DNA of 64,000 bases from Nematostella vectensis. Its lineage: Eukaryota > Cnidaria > Anthozoa > Actiniaria > Edwardsiidae. How positions within the stretch are numbered: the first letter of the stretch is position 1; the number at the start of each line of letters is the position of its first letter. Shown piece by piece: positions 1-13,000 of the stretch. The notes beneath the pieces are model-generated. The model worked only from the letters and a program-made list of their open reading frames with translations, was not told the DNA's origin and made no database searches. Both the position numbers and the translations under genes were made by a program. The stretch covers positions 496,001 to 560,000 of the forward strand of contig NC_064046.1 of the NCBI RefSeq assembly GCF_932526225.1. The letters are read 5' to 3'.

Positions 1-580
1 GTATTTCTTACTATACAATAATAGGAACTAGGATCAGATACTTCTAAAAAAAACTGTATTCCTAGCTATTCAATAATAGGAACTAGAATCAGATACTTCT
101 ATAAACGGTATTCCTAGTTATATAATAATAGGAAATAGGATCATATACTTCTAAAGACGGTATTCCTGGCGATACAATAATAGGAAATAGGATCAGATAC
201 TTCTAAAAACGGAATTTCTAGCTATACAATTAAACTAGTGTCAGATACTCCTTAAACGGTACTCCTAGCTATACAATAATAGGAACTAGGATCAGATACT
301 TCTAAAAAACAATATTCCTAGCTATACAATAATAGGGACAAGGATCAGATACTTCTAAGAAAATGGTATCCCTACCTATACAATAATAGGAACAAGGATC
401 AGATACTTCTAAAAACAGAATTCCTAGCTTTACAAACATAGGAACTAGGATCAGGTACTTAAAAAAAAAAACGGTATTCCTAGCTATAAAATAATAGGAA
501 CTAGGATCAGATACTTCTAAAAAAAACGGTATACCTAGCTAGACAATAATAGGAACTAGGATCAGAAAAATGGTATTCCT
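1..580. repeat. AT-rich minisatellite, unit about 50-60 bp
   Basis: About ten imperfect tandem copies of a unit with core TTCCTAGCTATACAATAATA followed by GGAACTAGGATCAGATACTT and a variable A-run. The core is itself a weak palindrome (CCTAG...CTAGG). The array runs off the left edge of the window. A detached partial copy lies at about 1768-1850, so the sequence has also spread locally. No coding potential. Confidence 0.9.
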
Positions 581-825
581 AGCCATCTAACTAAGATCGG
601 ATGCTTCTAAAATCAAAGGGCTCTGTGAGCCAACTCGTGAATGCAAATTTGTTTTTCTAGTTATTTTCTTGTGTGCATAAAAGATATACAGGATGAATTT
701 TGAACAAATGATGCTGGGAGTACATAAAAATGTCCTTTCTTTTCGATGTGATGAAACACCAGAAACAGTTGTTTGATTATTTATTATTATCATAAAAAGT
801 AAAGAAAAAAAGTAAAAAATTTAGA

Positions 826-898
826 CGTCACAAGTAGGGATCGAACCTCTGGTCTCTGACGCCTTAGACAAGCGACAGAACTACTATACCACGGAGGC
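826..898 (-). repeat. tRNA-like sequence, probably a relic or tRNA-derived repeat head
   Basis: On the minus strand, GCCTCCGTGGTATAGTAGTT (an A-box-like start) is followed about 50 bases later by a perfect B-box-type GGTTCGATCCC (837-847 on the plus strand). The 5' acceptor GCCTCCG has no complementary 3' strand and the T-stem is only partly paired, so this is not a functional tRNA. A tRNA pseudogene or the head of an old SINE fits better. Confidence 0.5.
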
Positions 899-1881
899 AT
901 TGCCGAAGTAACCCCTGAGTAAAATTAGTTTTTATCCTTATTGGTAGCTCACCGTTTGAACTGCTTTTGCTAGCATGTCAAATTTCTCCCTATTCTTTCC
1001 AGAAACAGAAGTTAAATACCCGACATAATTAATCAAGCTACAGTCATATGTATTTTAAGCATGTCAACATTCTAGAAATTCGCAAAATCGTTATTGATCA
1101 TTTCTTGATGAATAAGCGTGTTTGATGAGTTTTGTTTGATATTTAGTACTTAACTTATAAAAAAAGGATTATGGAAAAAACAACTTGTGTAAATCCATAC
1201 TATTTTTCTTGACCTGCAAACAGAGGCTCTCTTTTATTACCCTGCAAAGAAAGGCCCTGCTAACAGAGGATTTTCCCTTGTGTTTCTGACTTTAAAAGTC
1301 GCAGCTTTGGCTATTCGCTCTTTCAGCACAAAATCACTCTTTCAGCTTAAATTCAAACAAATCTTCAAGTGCTAGAACAAGGAGAATTAAAAGCTTTGCT
1401 AGCATTTTACTTGTTTCATAAACTAACAACTTGAATTAAACTAAAACTCAGTAACGAAGGCGCATGCGCACACTCAACCAACATTGAAGACTTTTCTGTA
1501 AACACTAGCTTATATATACTTTACGGCTATAACACGTAGTGACCGTAGCGGTCACAGGTCGATGACAAGGCTCTTTTATAGTACTAAGCTTTAACCGGAA
1601 GTTGGTCATCGGAAGTTTACAGGAAGATCTAAAAATTGCTGTGTTGCGAAAGCACAGAAAGACCACAAAAAGTTTACAGATGATCGATCCGACAATACAA
1701 CGATCCAGTTACACAAAGTCCCTCCAATAACTTGTAAATGCTCGCAAGCATTCACGAGTTACGAGTTAAAAACTGTATTCCTAGGTATACAATAATAGGA
1801 GCCAGGATCAGAAACTTCTAAAAACATGGATATTCCTAGCTATGCAGACATTTTGCCTGGAGGTTTCTTGCATTATATAAA

Positions 1882-1993
1882 ACAAAATAAGCTTGTAGTA
1901 TTTTTGGGTAGATGATCCGCTCTTGAGATATGATTGAACAAAGTTGCCATAGAACGGATTATCTACCAAAAAATACTAAAGCTTATTTTGTTG
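1882..1993. repeat. Foldback (inverted repeat of about 38 bp arms)
   Basis: The left arm (about 1882-1919, containing ACAAAATAAGCTTGTAGTAT) and the right arm (about 1954-1993, containing ATACTAAAGCTTATTTTGTT) are near-complementary around a loop of about 35 bp. This looks like a small foldback/MITE-type element. No coding capacity. Confidence 0.6.
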
Positions 1994-2769
1994 TATATTA
2001 GCAGGGCTTCAGGAATTATGTGCACATGCGGAAGCGCGTAATTTGGCTCAATTTTGAGAGAGAAATCATTTAAGTGCACAGCTGATGTGTTCTTTTAGGG
2101 TTCTAACCTCTATTTCTCAGAAAAAAAGAAGGATATTCTTCGTAAGAGTGTGATATTTCGAACTTAACTTTGAAAAAAAACAAATAAAATGACTAGGCGT
2201 TCTTTGCTAAACAGGGAAGGCCTAGGACTAATGATAGGATACCTTTTTTTAATTGGCTGCTGGCTAGCAGCTAATGTAAACTCGCCTAAGATATTTCTGC
2301 GCGAAAAATAAAGTTATTTTGTGCTTTCCTTCAATACAAAATGTAGTTTGGGCTATAACAAATGGATAGATTCGTTAAGGTGTCGAAGGAAGACACTAGA
2401 TGCCAGAAGCATTTGGCTTCGAATATACCTACTCACGATGGTTGATATACTGTGTAATTTGGCCAGTAATTCAGTAAAGAATCCCACAAAGTTTTGATAA
2501 AAAATGTATTGCACAATCCTGCGTAATTTAGCGCATAATCATGGATTTTCCGCATAATTTAGCAAAAAAAAGCCAGCGTAATTTGAGTTTTTTTCAAATA
2601 AGACAAGAAAAATTTATTAAAAAAATCAAGCGAATATAAGTCAACACAACCATACAATTTGAACTTTGCCATTTTTTGCTCCTGTCAGCTATATGCAATA
2701 ATAGACTCATCAAGCTAAATTTCCATTATACATTCAAAAAATATAAATGCTCTTTAATAGAAAACTTAC

Positions 2770-4884
2770 TTTCTATTCTTGTCCCTGTCATTTGCCTCAC
2801 AGGAGATACTATCAAAGAATGATGTGCTCTTATTGTAGTACTGTGGTTGAGTGGGGGACTGAGGAGAGACCTCTTCGCCTTCAACTTCAACCTAGAAACA
2901 AATTGACAAAGGTCAATTGACAACAGTTAAATATCAATCTAGAAACAGATGTCATTTGACAACAGTTGAATAACAATCTATAAACAGATGTCATTTGACA
3001 ACAGTAAAATAACAACCTAGAAACAGATGTCAATTGACAAAAGTTCAATGTACTACTAAAATTAGGGGATGAATTAAACATGCCTCATCAGTTATTCTGA
3101 GCTTCTTTTGTAATTCTTCTTCAATTTCCTCTTTCTTAAACTTTGCATTTGCACTCTCAAAATCATATTCTCCTTCAAACTCTTTGCTAGCATCATGTCT
3201 TGGGCCACGTGAACCACCTCTACGGCCCTGAGAGCGCCTATTGTTACCTGTATGGAAGAGAAAAATGTTTAGCACCATTTTTGTTTTCATTAGTAAACAG
3301 CCAAGACATACAAAATTGTCACAACTTTGAATGCTTGTCTGTCAATTTATTCCACAGTATGTCTCTTTACAGAAAGACATTTTACAGCATGGCTAATGCC
3401 AGTGAGATGAAGTCTTTAACAATGTAATAGGGTCACTGTAATTTTGATAGCAGGGTAACCAGGGTTATAGGGTCTCACTGTAGCTTTGATAACAGGTACA
3501 CAACATCCTTTTTCTGCTCGAATTTTTTTGGGTAACTAACCTCTAGTCCTATGTTCTCCGGCAGACTTTCTGTTCTGATGCTCTGTAACTCCCTCATCCT
3601 TTGTCTCAGCTTCAGGTTTTTTGCCATCCTTCTCTGGCACCTTATCTACTGAACCCTTTCTTGAAGATGGCTTCTTCTTTGCTGTCTGGGTGCTCTGCTG
3701 TGATGTTGTACCCTTCGTTTGAGTGCTTTCCGTCTTGAGTGTTGGGCTAGGAGAAACACGCAGCTCAGGTGAAGGGGTACTTGTCCTTGATAACCCCAAA
3801 CCCATGTTTTGAGGGAGAGGTGGCGTTGGTATCCTCGGCATCAAAGGGGTACCTGGCGCCATCTGTGGAGGCATCTGAGGCATAACTCCTGGACCTGGGT
3901 GGTCTTGGAATGATGGTGGTTGTGGCATATGGTAGCTAGGATGCATTAGGGGGCCGCTGAAAGGGCTATATCCTGGGTTAGGCTGGTAGGGACCACTGCG
4001 GTAGGGTGAGTAACCGCCAGGAATACCAGCTGTTGAAGACTATAAAGATTTTGAAGGTTAAGACTCAAGCTTATTAATATATCTGTGTGAGTAATTGAGA
4101 AAACAAAATGTATATATCCAAACTAATCATTTACAGCTATGCCTCTCTAAAGGCAAGTGCATGATTTGGTATTGCGCATAAAAATTTAAAAAAAATCAAA
4201 TTAAAGAAAAATCATCTTTGGAAGCACAGATGTATTGAACATGAATGGGGGATTTTTCACATATTTTTACAGGTTCTTTATTTAGAACCACTAATTATTA
4301 GGGTAGATATATATCATAAAAACGAACAATATAAAATTTGCTTCAAGGAACAACCTAAATGTATTAAAACTTATTAGACAAGTAATGTATATAACTTGTG
4401 TAACCATTTCTGCAAATCAAAGTCATTTCTTCAGGTGGAATAAGAGCTAATATTTCATTGGTTTCATGGTAACGAACCTGGAGAATAGCTGGGTCCTGTG
4501 GTGGTTGAGGTACGGTTTTACTGGTTTCGTTGGATTCAAGCTTCACATTCAGGTCTTTGATGTCCTGACCACGAAATACTATGTACTCATAGATTTCGTT
4601 ACGTGGTGGAATTTCTACGTCAACCTTACGGCCCTCAGTACCAAAAGACCGCACTGAAAAAAATAAAAACAAACAATTCAAGATAAACTAGAAAATATTA
4701 AGGATATAGTTTTTAAGAAAGCACAGTAAAACAAGAAAAACTTTTGTCAACAAGTTGTCTTACCATTTGCAAGCGTCACGGTGGATTCTTTTGTATCGAT
4801 AGCATATAAAGTTCCCACATAACGAATTTCTGCTTTGGAAACCAAGTTAATAATGCTTCCAATGTATGGAATACTTGAAGTCAT
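2770..4884 (-). CDS. LSM14 family RNA-granule protein (RAP55/Scd6/Trailer hitch), 3' end not found
   Basis: Cytoplasmic mRNP protein that binds decapping factors and represses translation in P-bodies (family knowledge). Coding exons on the minus strand are 4884-4764, 4653-4478, 4039-3541, 3247-3084 and 2891-2770; all phases fit. Exon 1 starts at ATG 4884 and encodes the LSm14 domain start ([20 protein letters not shown]), continuing into exon 2 with [10 protein letters not shown] and [13 protein letters not shown]. Exon 3 is a Pro/Ser-rich linker. Exon 4 has an RGG-like patch, [11 protein letters not shown], and the FDF motif [19 protein letters not shown]. Exon 5 carries the FFD box [15 protein letters not shown]. 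The C-terminal TFG box and stop codon are missing from what I can see. The intron after exon 4 appears to use a GC donor (GAG/GCATGT). The gene is head-to-head with PIP4P. Confidence 0.93.
2892..3050. repeat. 39-bp tandem repeat abutting an LSM14 splice acceptor
   Basis: Four units starting at 2892, 2939, 2978 and 3017, each beginning CTAGAAACA (one CTATAAACA) and containing TTGACAACAGT. The first CTAG is the actual acceptor AG of LSM14 exon 5 on the minus strand, so the array begins at the splice site and extends into the intron; other copies carry similar TCTAG or GGTTG sequences. Confidence 0.8.
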
Positions 4885-5665
4885 TGTGACAGCTAAATTT
4901 AGGGAGCGTTTCCGAAAATGATGGCCAAGGATGGCCTGGATTCTGAGCTCCGCTCGACTTCCAAGATTTTAGTTGTCAATATGGCGTCTAATAACCAGGC
5001 TACGACTGCAATGAGCACTGGGTAATGTTTGGTCCTTGTCAATGACGTCACCTTAAAAGTGATAGGAGGTAGGGAGGGGCTAGGATTGGCAAGGGCTGGC
5101 TAGGCAATCAATTAATCAATCAATCATTTATTTTTGCACTATTTGAAGTTGAATACTACAGTCGAATACTACAACCAACCCCTTTCTTACTACTTCTTTT
5201 TCTTACCCCTAACAAATCGAACGAGGAAAAAAAACATCGACAAAAAAACACAAAAAATATTGGCGTTTACACGCCAGGGAGACTTGATATTCGCAAACGT
5301 AAAGACTTTCGTTTCCCCCTTACCTTCTTATTTTATATTTAATAAAAGTTCTGGTTGAATGGACAGTTTACTTTTGTATGGTGACCCAACGGTTCACGAA
5401 CGGATCCACTCTCTCTCCTCATTGGTTTGGAAGTATTTTGAATCAGGGATCATAGGTAAATTGTTAAAAATAAGCGCCTATACACTGCAGTCTGAAATGT
5501 GTCGACAAAAAACGTCTTTTATTGTTAACCAGGGTTTTTTTTTGGGGGGGGGGAGGGGAAAAGTTATCAGGTTACGATGGTATTATTGCGTACGACGTCA
5601 TAGTAGTGACGTCAGATCACATGATATCACGGAACTTTTTTCAGGGTCTCATTTCAAAGACAAAC
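4885..5665. promoter_or_regulatory. Divergent promoter shared by LSM14 and PIP4P, with two CRE sites
   Basis: Only about 780 bp separate the two start codons, which point away from each other. Perfect CRE octamers TGACGTCA lie at 5043-5050 and 5607-5614, with a further GACGTCA at 5594-5600 and the E-box-like TCACATGA at 5617-5624, about 40 bp upstream of the PIP4P ATG. A T-run and G-run (about 5528-5548) sits in between. A bidirectional CREB/ATF-responsive promoter is inferred from position and motifs only. Confidence 0.55.
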
Positions 5666-8600
5666 ATGGCGGACAATATTGGTGGATCAAGTGCTTTACC
5701 GTCCACCAACGAGCTAAACACTAGTGAAACATCGCCCTTGCTACAGGAGGAACAGGCAGACGAACCTCCACCACCATTCCATGATGGATTTGGCTCCAAC
5801 GGTACCTACTTTTTTGCATTTCTTAACAGTGTTTTGTTTATATTTCTTAGAGTACACTTCGATTCGGATATTTCGAATATAAAATTTAGTCCCTAGAACG
5901 AAAACCGATATCTCCTTCCTATATCTGATGTCCAGCATGTAATCGGTTATTCAAATGGCAAAGGTAAAAACGGCGATTTCTAGTCGGTAAGAATGCGCCT
6001 CGAACTTTGACACAAGAGCGTGTTACGAAATTGCACAAAATAGACCTATCAAGACCAACTCTGTAACCTATCTATGAGAACATCGTTCCTAATTCGGTTG
6101 TTTTCTGGTGAGTTTTATTTAGAATTGGGTTGCCTAAAATGTAAGTTTATACCGGATTTATTACCTAGTTGGAAATTTTGACACTATTTACTAATTAGTA
6201 TTTTGAACCTCGTGTTTAGAGGTTGGCCAATTTGACAGCTGCTCTGCTTTTAAAAAAAGTTAATAGTAACTTCGATGTAAACTTCGTGTGCGCAAGCATC
6301 TTGAGAGATCAAGACACTGTGGCTAATTTTAAGCCAAAGGAATTAGCCACACTGATGGGGAATTAGCCACAACCAGCAAGCTATAGCGAAAAATTCAATC
6401 AAAATACCTGATTGGTCTCTTTAATTTCACAACATTTGAGCCCCGCGAAATCCTATTTCTACGGACTTTAATATTGCAAAATTCAATACCCTTTCCGTTT
6501 TGTTTCCCTTTTTTTAAATGACGACTAAGACCAAGATGATTAGTAACCCGGCCCTACCAATCGATAATTCCGATAATCAATAATAATCAAAAGTAATCGA
6601 TAAAAATCAATATCAATCAATCGATTAATATCGGAAATCAATAGAAATTGATAACTTTAAACTTTGTGAGGCTCAATTTTACCATTACCGTTTAAAAACC
6701 ACATTCAAGATATCAAGCTGCGCTTCTGCTGTGCCAAACCTAATTGTTTAGTATTTAATTGTATTGGCACATGAGTAGCTTGACTTCTAAATCAATTACG
6801 TGCGGTACTGCAAAAGTTCGACACTGTTTTAAACGACATTTGGAATTTGATTAAGAATTCAATAGCAGCACGTGGAAATGCATTCTGTCTGATACATTTC
6901 AGCCTTTTTTCGCTACTGTAGAAATAATGTCCTTGTTTATTTTTATCTGTCTCTGACTATAATGTTTTTTATTCCATTGCAATCAAATTTTTATTGATCG
7001 CCACGTGCGAAAATGTCTGTCAGTTTTAAATATAAGAAACTGATAAAACCCGATATTCATCGATAATAATCAATATGATTGAGTACACGTGGGCTGTGAG
7101 TAACGATTATTATTGATTTCCAATATCAATCAATAATAATCAACTGATTACTATCGCTTAATATTGATTAATTCGATTAGTTTCCAATGATAGATTTTTT
7201 TCGAGGGCCGGGTTAGTAAGTACTTATGATTCTTAACTATAGTCTCACAGCTTCGATGCATAGCATCAATCACAATATGATTTCTACAGTTTTGTTTTGT
7301 TGAATTGTTTATAGCGATTCTCAATAGATCGTGATCCTTCACCTTGACATTTTAGCAGTGCTTTTGGTTAGTTTGTGGACGTCAATCTTCCGCGTTTCCA
7401 TAACAATCGTAGTTTCGCAGTCAACTTCATTTGTTTGTGAGATTGAAAATCAAAGCGTGTAGGTTGGTTTGGCTCAAATGATCAGCTAAAATTGCTAACG
7501 TTTGGAACAAAGCACGAACAGTACATGCAAAAGATTCACAGGAATTAGATGATCTCATTAGCAGGTCGCAAAATCAAATATTATCTAAACAAGATGAAAT
7601 TGTCGCTGATAACTGTGGCCATTTGTTGACTTGCATGACAGCAATCAAATCTTGAAGGAAGAGTTTCAAGGCTTTCTTTGTGAGATGACATGCAAAACTT
7701 GAACCTTGAATGTTTTGTAATATGTTTTTTACCCTTTTTATGAGAACTGAACTTTTGCGTTTCTTTACTGTGTTGTCTAAAGTGTCTCTTGGGCCCTGAG
7801 TAAAGCCGACTACAACTTTCGATACAGGAAACAAATGAAGTCTGCCTTAATTGTTATGTAAACGCCTATGATTGACGTCCACGAACTAACCAAAATCACT
7901 ATTAGAATGTCAAGGGGAATGGTCGCGATGTATTGAGATTCGCTATAATGAAATTCTTTGAGAAATGTGTTTTGACATGTTTGCGAAATTGATAATGATT
8001 TTGCACCTGAATCGCAAAATCTCATGAAAAATGCCAATCCTTTTTTGCGAAATTAAGTGCCAGCAAAACATTTTATGCTACCCGGAACTAGGAAACGGAG
8101 CAAAACGAGAAATAATTAATTCTTTGGGTTTTTTCTGATTTGCAATTCATCAGTACGTTTCTTGACATATTAAAAATATGATTTTGAGGTGAAAGATCGT
8201 GACTCAAAATTCACTAGTATAGGGAACGGGCATTCGTCACCATGGTGAACGTAGCTAGCAATAGAATTCGCCACATGGGGAAGGAATTCACATTTTGCGA
8301 AGTGGCGAGCGCTAGCACGCACAGAGGTAAAGATGTCTATATACCATTTTTCACAGTTGCTGGTTTTGAAGCTTGAAAGCACAGCCTTTGTTTAATCTGC
8401 AGTAGTCCTATTATGGGTGCTTCTTAAATCCCTGACTTCAACAATCGTCATCATTACCCCACGGCCTTGTAGCATGCACATCGTCACTTCACTCATTTTA
8501 GTAGACAATTGGGATCCCTGTGCTGCTTGAGATTGTATCAGATGCTACCCTGGAAGCAACAGCAGAATAGACCAGACTCGTACCCAGTAGTTATTTGCTG

Positions 8601-11600
8601 TTGCGGGGACATCCACAGGAACCCTGAAGCGGAGACAGAAAAAAAATAACGACTGGCAGATTACAGATCCAGGATGGCGGACAAAATCGGCAAACAAATG
8701 TTACAAATTTTTACAGACGAAGAAAGACCTATCCATACTGCATTTCTTGCTTATAAAATTCCATGTGCACATGATAACTGCAGAAATAGCCTATATACTT
8801 TCCTGGAGTTTGGAATTTGGCGTACGATCATGTGCGTGAATAGTGACTTCCTCGCTCTAGAGCTTCTTCTAGGGAACATAAAGACAATTTGTGCTCGAAT
8901 TATATCTCTGAAAGTATATATTTGCGATTAATACAATCCAACCAAAGCAGTATGAGTTCAAATAAGTGCCAGAACATTCAGACCATCCAATTTCATGGAA
9001 TGATGTATCGAGCTCATCATTGACATCCGCCGTATTGGATTTTACAAAATGAAAATATCGTCTAATTGAACAGCGAACGACTGAGAAGAAAACTAAATGG
9101 TTTACAATTAGTATGTGTAGGTAGGTCCTTGGAGTTGTGCGCAAAAAAACTGAAAAAAAAAAGGCCATAAAAAAGCTGCTTGCAAGATATTCGAAATACT
9201 TGCAAGATATTTCCTGAGTTCTGCCAGACGTCAAGTGAATTCCGACCCCGAAACCGCATCCTGACCGTCATGCACCGTGCGCTTATCCAACCTCCCCAAA
9301 ATCCATCATGTGGCGTCTGGGTGCGAGACTGAGAATAGACATCAACGAACTGGGTGGTTTTGGCAAATGTTTTCCATATCAATCTTCAAGTATCAAATTG
9401 ATCGATCCATGTTCTTTCATTCAAATATGTCCATCCTTTTATCACAATCACAGCCTTTATTCACCCTTTTTTCCTTTTTTTTGCCTATTTAAATGTCTTT
9501 TCCTTTATAGATCCCCCACCTCCACCCGGCTCACCACCCCCTGCCTACACAGAAATGCCTCCTCCTTACTCCCCCTCTACTGGTGCGATGAATGCCGAGC
9601 CATCGGTCATATGCAGGGTTTGCCAACAGATTATCTATATTAGGGGAAGGGAACACCAGAGGGTCGTCAAGTGCTCTAACTGCCAGGAAGCGACTGTGAG
9701 TACATATTATATTCGGTATTCCATATGTTAACTTTCTTTCCCATGCCGGGTGGCACATTAGACCTTTTCTCCATATGCTAGCATTTACATCATTCATCTG
9801 GCATGCCTAAAGTACTTTCTGAAATCATAGTTGGTTCAAACATTTTTATGATATTAAATGAACTCTTTTCTAAAAGACTTCTTATGACCTTTCAACTGTA
9901 CTTCCTTAAAAAGCTTATTAATCTGTAGCAGGCCTTAAAATATTTTTTAATGGATGGGGGGTCAGTACAGGAACATTAAATAAAATATTTGTAAGCACAG
10001 GCATGCCCCTACTGGTCATTTTCTTTTAATTTTAAGATATTTTGGGGGAATGTACCTGGATTAGCAATACCTCTGAGTCAGTGTGAAATATTTTTTTCTC
10101 TGTTGATGTGTGGACTATACCCTCCATTCCCTTCTTTGATGGCCATGTAAATGTTATTTAATACCAGTACATATTACACCTTCAGACTAATAGCTTTTTT
10201 GCAACCTCTTTGATAGGGTTCCTATTCATCCTCCACTCTCTTCAAGTTTCTTGTCAGAGCTAAATAGACTTTTTCAAAAGTCGTACAGCTGTACAGTGTG
10301 GATCTAATCTACAGATCTAATAGCAATTTCTGTTCTTTTTTTAGCCCATAAAACCACCACCATCAGGGAAGAAGTACATTCGTTGCCCTTGTAATGCTTT
10401 GCTCACATGCAAGGTGACATCCACAAGAATATCATGCCCTAGGCCTAACTGGTGAGAACTTTCAAAGCAGACTAAACTTGGATTTATAAAGCTAAATCTT
10501 TTCATCTAATGGAGATTATTGTACAATTTAGATATAAATGCATTGCTTTTTCTTCCTGTATTTCAGCAAGAGAATAATAAACCTAGCAACCCAACCTTCA
10601 ACCCTTCCAACTGTAGATGCAACCCCAAATGCCAGAGGAAGATTCAGAGTTAACTGTGGTCATTGCAATGAAGTGTTTGTGGTGAGTTTAGCTGAACTAT
10701 CACCCCCAATGATATGACTGTATAAAGCTTTGAAGATATTAGCTGTTAGACCATCTTGGAACAGTTGCACAAAGCTGGTTGCATAAGTGGCATGATTCGG
10801 TTGCAAAAAAGTGTAAATTCTGCCTTCTTACTTGTTGTAAGGATTGTGTCAGTTTTCAGACACAGTGAAAATTAGAACTGATATGTAAGACACATTTTTC
10901 AGTTGGCAAAATTACAAGCGGCAACAAATAACTATCCATTACACAGTAAATAGGGGTTTTACCCATTTGATGGCGCCTATGCAACAGATAACTGTATCCA
11001 GGCTTTGTGTGCTGTTGTTAGCAACCTTTAGATTCAGTGTGCTATTATTGTTAAGCTGGAGTTTTGAATCAAAGCGGTAGAGGAGTTTCACTTTATTTCA
11101 ATTATTTTAGATATACTTTTAATGCCATGTCGGTAAGTTTATGCCATTAGCCCTTTAATATTCGTTCTCTCAGTGAATCTCAATTCTTTCGGTTACTGTA
11201 CTAATCTCTAGTACTCCCATTCCAGTTCCACACTACAAGTCACCTGGCCAGATGTCCACACTGCCGCCGTGTGTAAGTTAACCAGACAGAAACCAGGGTT
11301 GTCAGTAAGAATTTTAGTGAACTGATACTGAATTATACTAAATGTAACTTCCTGGAATAGCCTCCCACATTCAACTTTTTGTAGCACTAAACCCTATGCA
11401 AATGAGTAATTCACTTATTAGTTAATTAAATTCAGTCTATTCCACAATTAACATGGCTCATTTCTATTTATAAAGAATCAAGTGATATTTTTTATTTTAT
11501 TTTATTTGAAACAAATGCAACACAATATTGTCATCAGACTGTTAAATATGTTTGACGTTGAGCCTACACAAAATGTAATTCTTTTTCGCAGATCCTCTGT

Positions 11601-12210
11601 TGGTCCAAGTTTTGCTAAGACCAGGGCCACTATATTTGCTGTTGTGGGCTTTTTGTTTTTGGCTGCGGGTGTTGGTGTCACAGTGGGAACATTAGAATAT
11701 GCCGAGAAATCTGGAGGTACTGCATATACCCCACTATTTTATGCACCTGAAAAATACCTGTCGTAGTTTCACAAAGAATCCATTTCTACCCACCAATTCA
11801 AGCAAGTAACTCATTATACTTTTGACCTCATTGACAGCACTATCAAACATCAATTATGGACAATTATTTTGAAGATTTCTTGCAAACAGAATAGGTATAT
11901 TTGTATTTTCAAATGTAAACAATAATAAAGGAGTAGCTGTTCAAAAATGACTTCCCTCTTTTTTCACCAAATATTCTTGTACAGTAGCATGCACTTTATG
12001 GCTTTCATTGATGGAACACATCTCATATGCATTTTCAACAATACCTGGTTTGAAGTATTGTTACTATTCTACTAAATCTAACCTCAGCTTTCTTATGTTC
12101 TAGGAATCTATGTGGTTTGGATTGGAGCCTTTGTTGCTGGTATTCTTAACCTTATCCGCAGCTGCTACTATTGCACCATGACCGTCAGTAGCATTGAGGA
12201 GGAGGTGTGA
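5666..12210 (+). CDS. Phosphatidylinositol-4,5-bisphosphate 4-phosphatase (PIP4P/TMEM55 family)
   Basis: Family members remove the 4-phosphate of PI(4,5)P2 on late endosomes/lysosomes. Seven exons fit in phase: 5666-5801, 9511-9695, 10345-10451, 10567-10681, 11227-11273, 11592-11716, 12104-12210 (273 residues, the usual size). The N-terminus is acidic/proline-rich (SPLLQEEQ, then [20 protein letters not shown]). It is followed by CxxC pairs (CRVCQQ, CSNCQE, CPC, CGHC, CPHC), the CX5R signature CKVTSTR in exon 3 (candidate catalytic motif), and two membrane helices near the C-terminus ([20 protein letters not shown] and [18 protein letters not shown]). The ATG is in good context (AAACATGGCGG). 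Intron 1 (3.7 kb) contains a MITE. Function is assigned from the family; the motifs are visible. Confidence 0.95.
6540..7219. mobile_element. MITE-like DNA element with CCCGGCCCT termini in PIP4P intron 1
   Basis: Termini CCCGGCCCT (6547-6555) and AGGGCCGGG (7204-7212) are perfect inverse complements, and both are flanked directly by TTAGTAA (6540-6546 and 7213-7219), a 7-bp target duplication. The inside is AT-rich with subterminal runs of AATCGAT/ATCAATAA motifs in both orientations and no transposase frame. It is a non-autonomous element, possibly hAT-like; the length of the duplication depends on where the terminus is drawn. Confidence 0.85.
7220..9510. other. Rest of PIP4P intron 1
   Basis: No feature I can support. 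Short open frames occur on both strands (for example one starting at ATG 8674, MADKIG), but none has splice context, family motifs or unusual length. Confidence 0.4.
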
Positions 12211-13000
12211 GGCCATCTACAGAGACACATCAACCAGTAAACACTAGCGAGTCACTACTATCACAAAGGCTTAGTTCCCAATAATCTTATATAGCCTCAC
12301 TGCGGTCACTAAGGCTTTGTTCCCATTCACCCATTGTGCATAGTTTCTGTTCCAGTGACCAAAGATTGGTTCTTTACAAATGATGCATGTATTATTCTTG
12401 GGAACACAGTAAGGAACTCATATGATCAAAGCTAGGGATTGAAAGGGTATTGTTTACCAGATGACCTACAGAAACAAATAGACATAAGCAATTTTAACCT
12501 TTAAAAAAAAATAAGAGTAGGAAACAGTTCTTGTACATAATTATAAATTGCAACATAAAAATTTAGAATTTACAACACAGATTCCTCTGTTAGGTACAAA
12601 TAGACAGGGAGGGAGACAGTCACGTTTTTTCTCTGATTTTTACTGTTTTTTAACAAATTGTATTTTCTTTTAAATAGAAAAAGGTTCAACTTTCCCACTT
12701 TGATTGTTTTTTTTATTCTTATTAATGTCATGAGCTTTCCATTATTTTGTTCTCCTATTTCCTAGCAGAAGGGAAGGGAAATACTTGCAATGCGTGCAAA
12801 ATAAGTTTCTTAAAAGTCAACAAACGATTTAAATTTCAAATTGTATTAATTTGAAACCATGGATTTTATTCTGTAATTTTTGTATGTCATTTTTTCATCA
12901 GAAACTTTTTTTAAAAATTCAAAAAGCCAAAATGTAGATAGAAAGAGTGCTATGTACTGACTTGATTAAATCACAAAATAAATGGTAACTAACACAAAAA
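12211..13000 (+). other. PIP4P 3' UTR with polyadenylation signal
   Basis: AT-rich untranslated sequence follows the PIP4P stop. A canonical AATAAA lies at 12977-12982, giving a 3' UTR of about 0.78 kb if used. There are no competing coding frames. Confidence 0.5.

Larger units (their letters stand above)
581..2769. other. Stretch without a recognised gene (downstream of LSM14)
   Basis: AT-rich sequence with no exon I can support. It holds a tRNA-like relic (826-898), a detached copy of the left minisatellite (about 1768-1850) and a foldback (1882-1993). The remaining 3' exon or exons of LSM14 should lie here or beyond the left edge. I could not find the expected TFG-box coding sequence. Confidence 0.5.

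Noticed and set aside
826-898. Functional tRNA gene
   Set aside because: A- and B-box are present but the acceptor and T stems do not pair; a relic is more likely.
8674-8931. 85-codon frame MADKIG in PIP4P intron 1
   Set aside because: No recognisable domain and no evidence of a promoter or poly(A) signal; too short to call.
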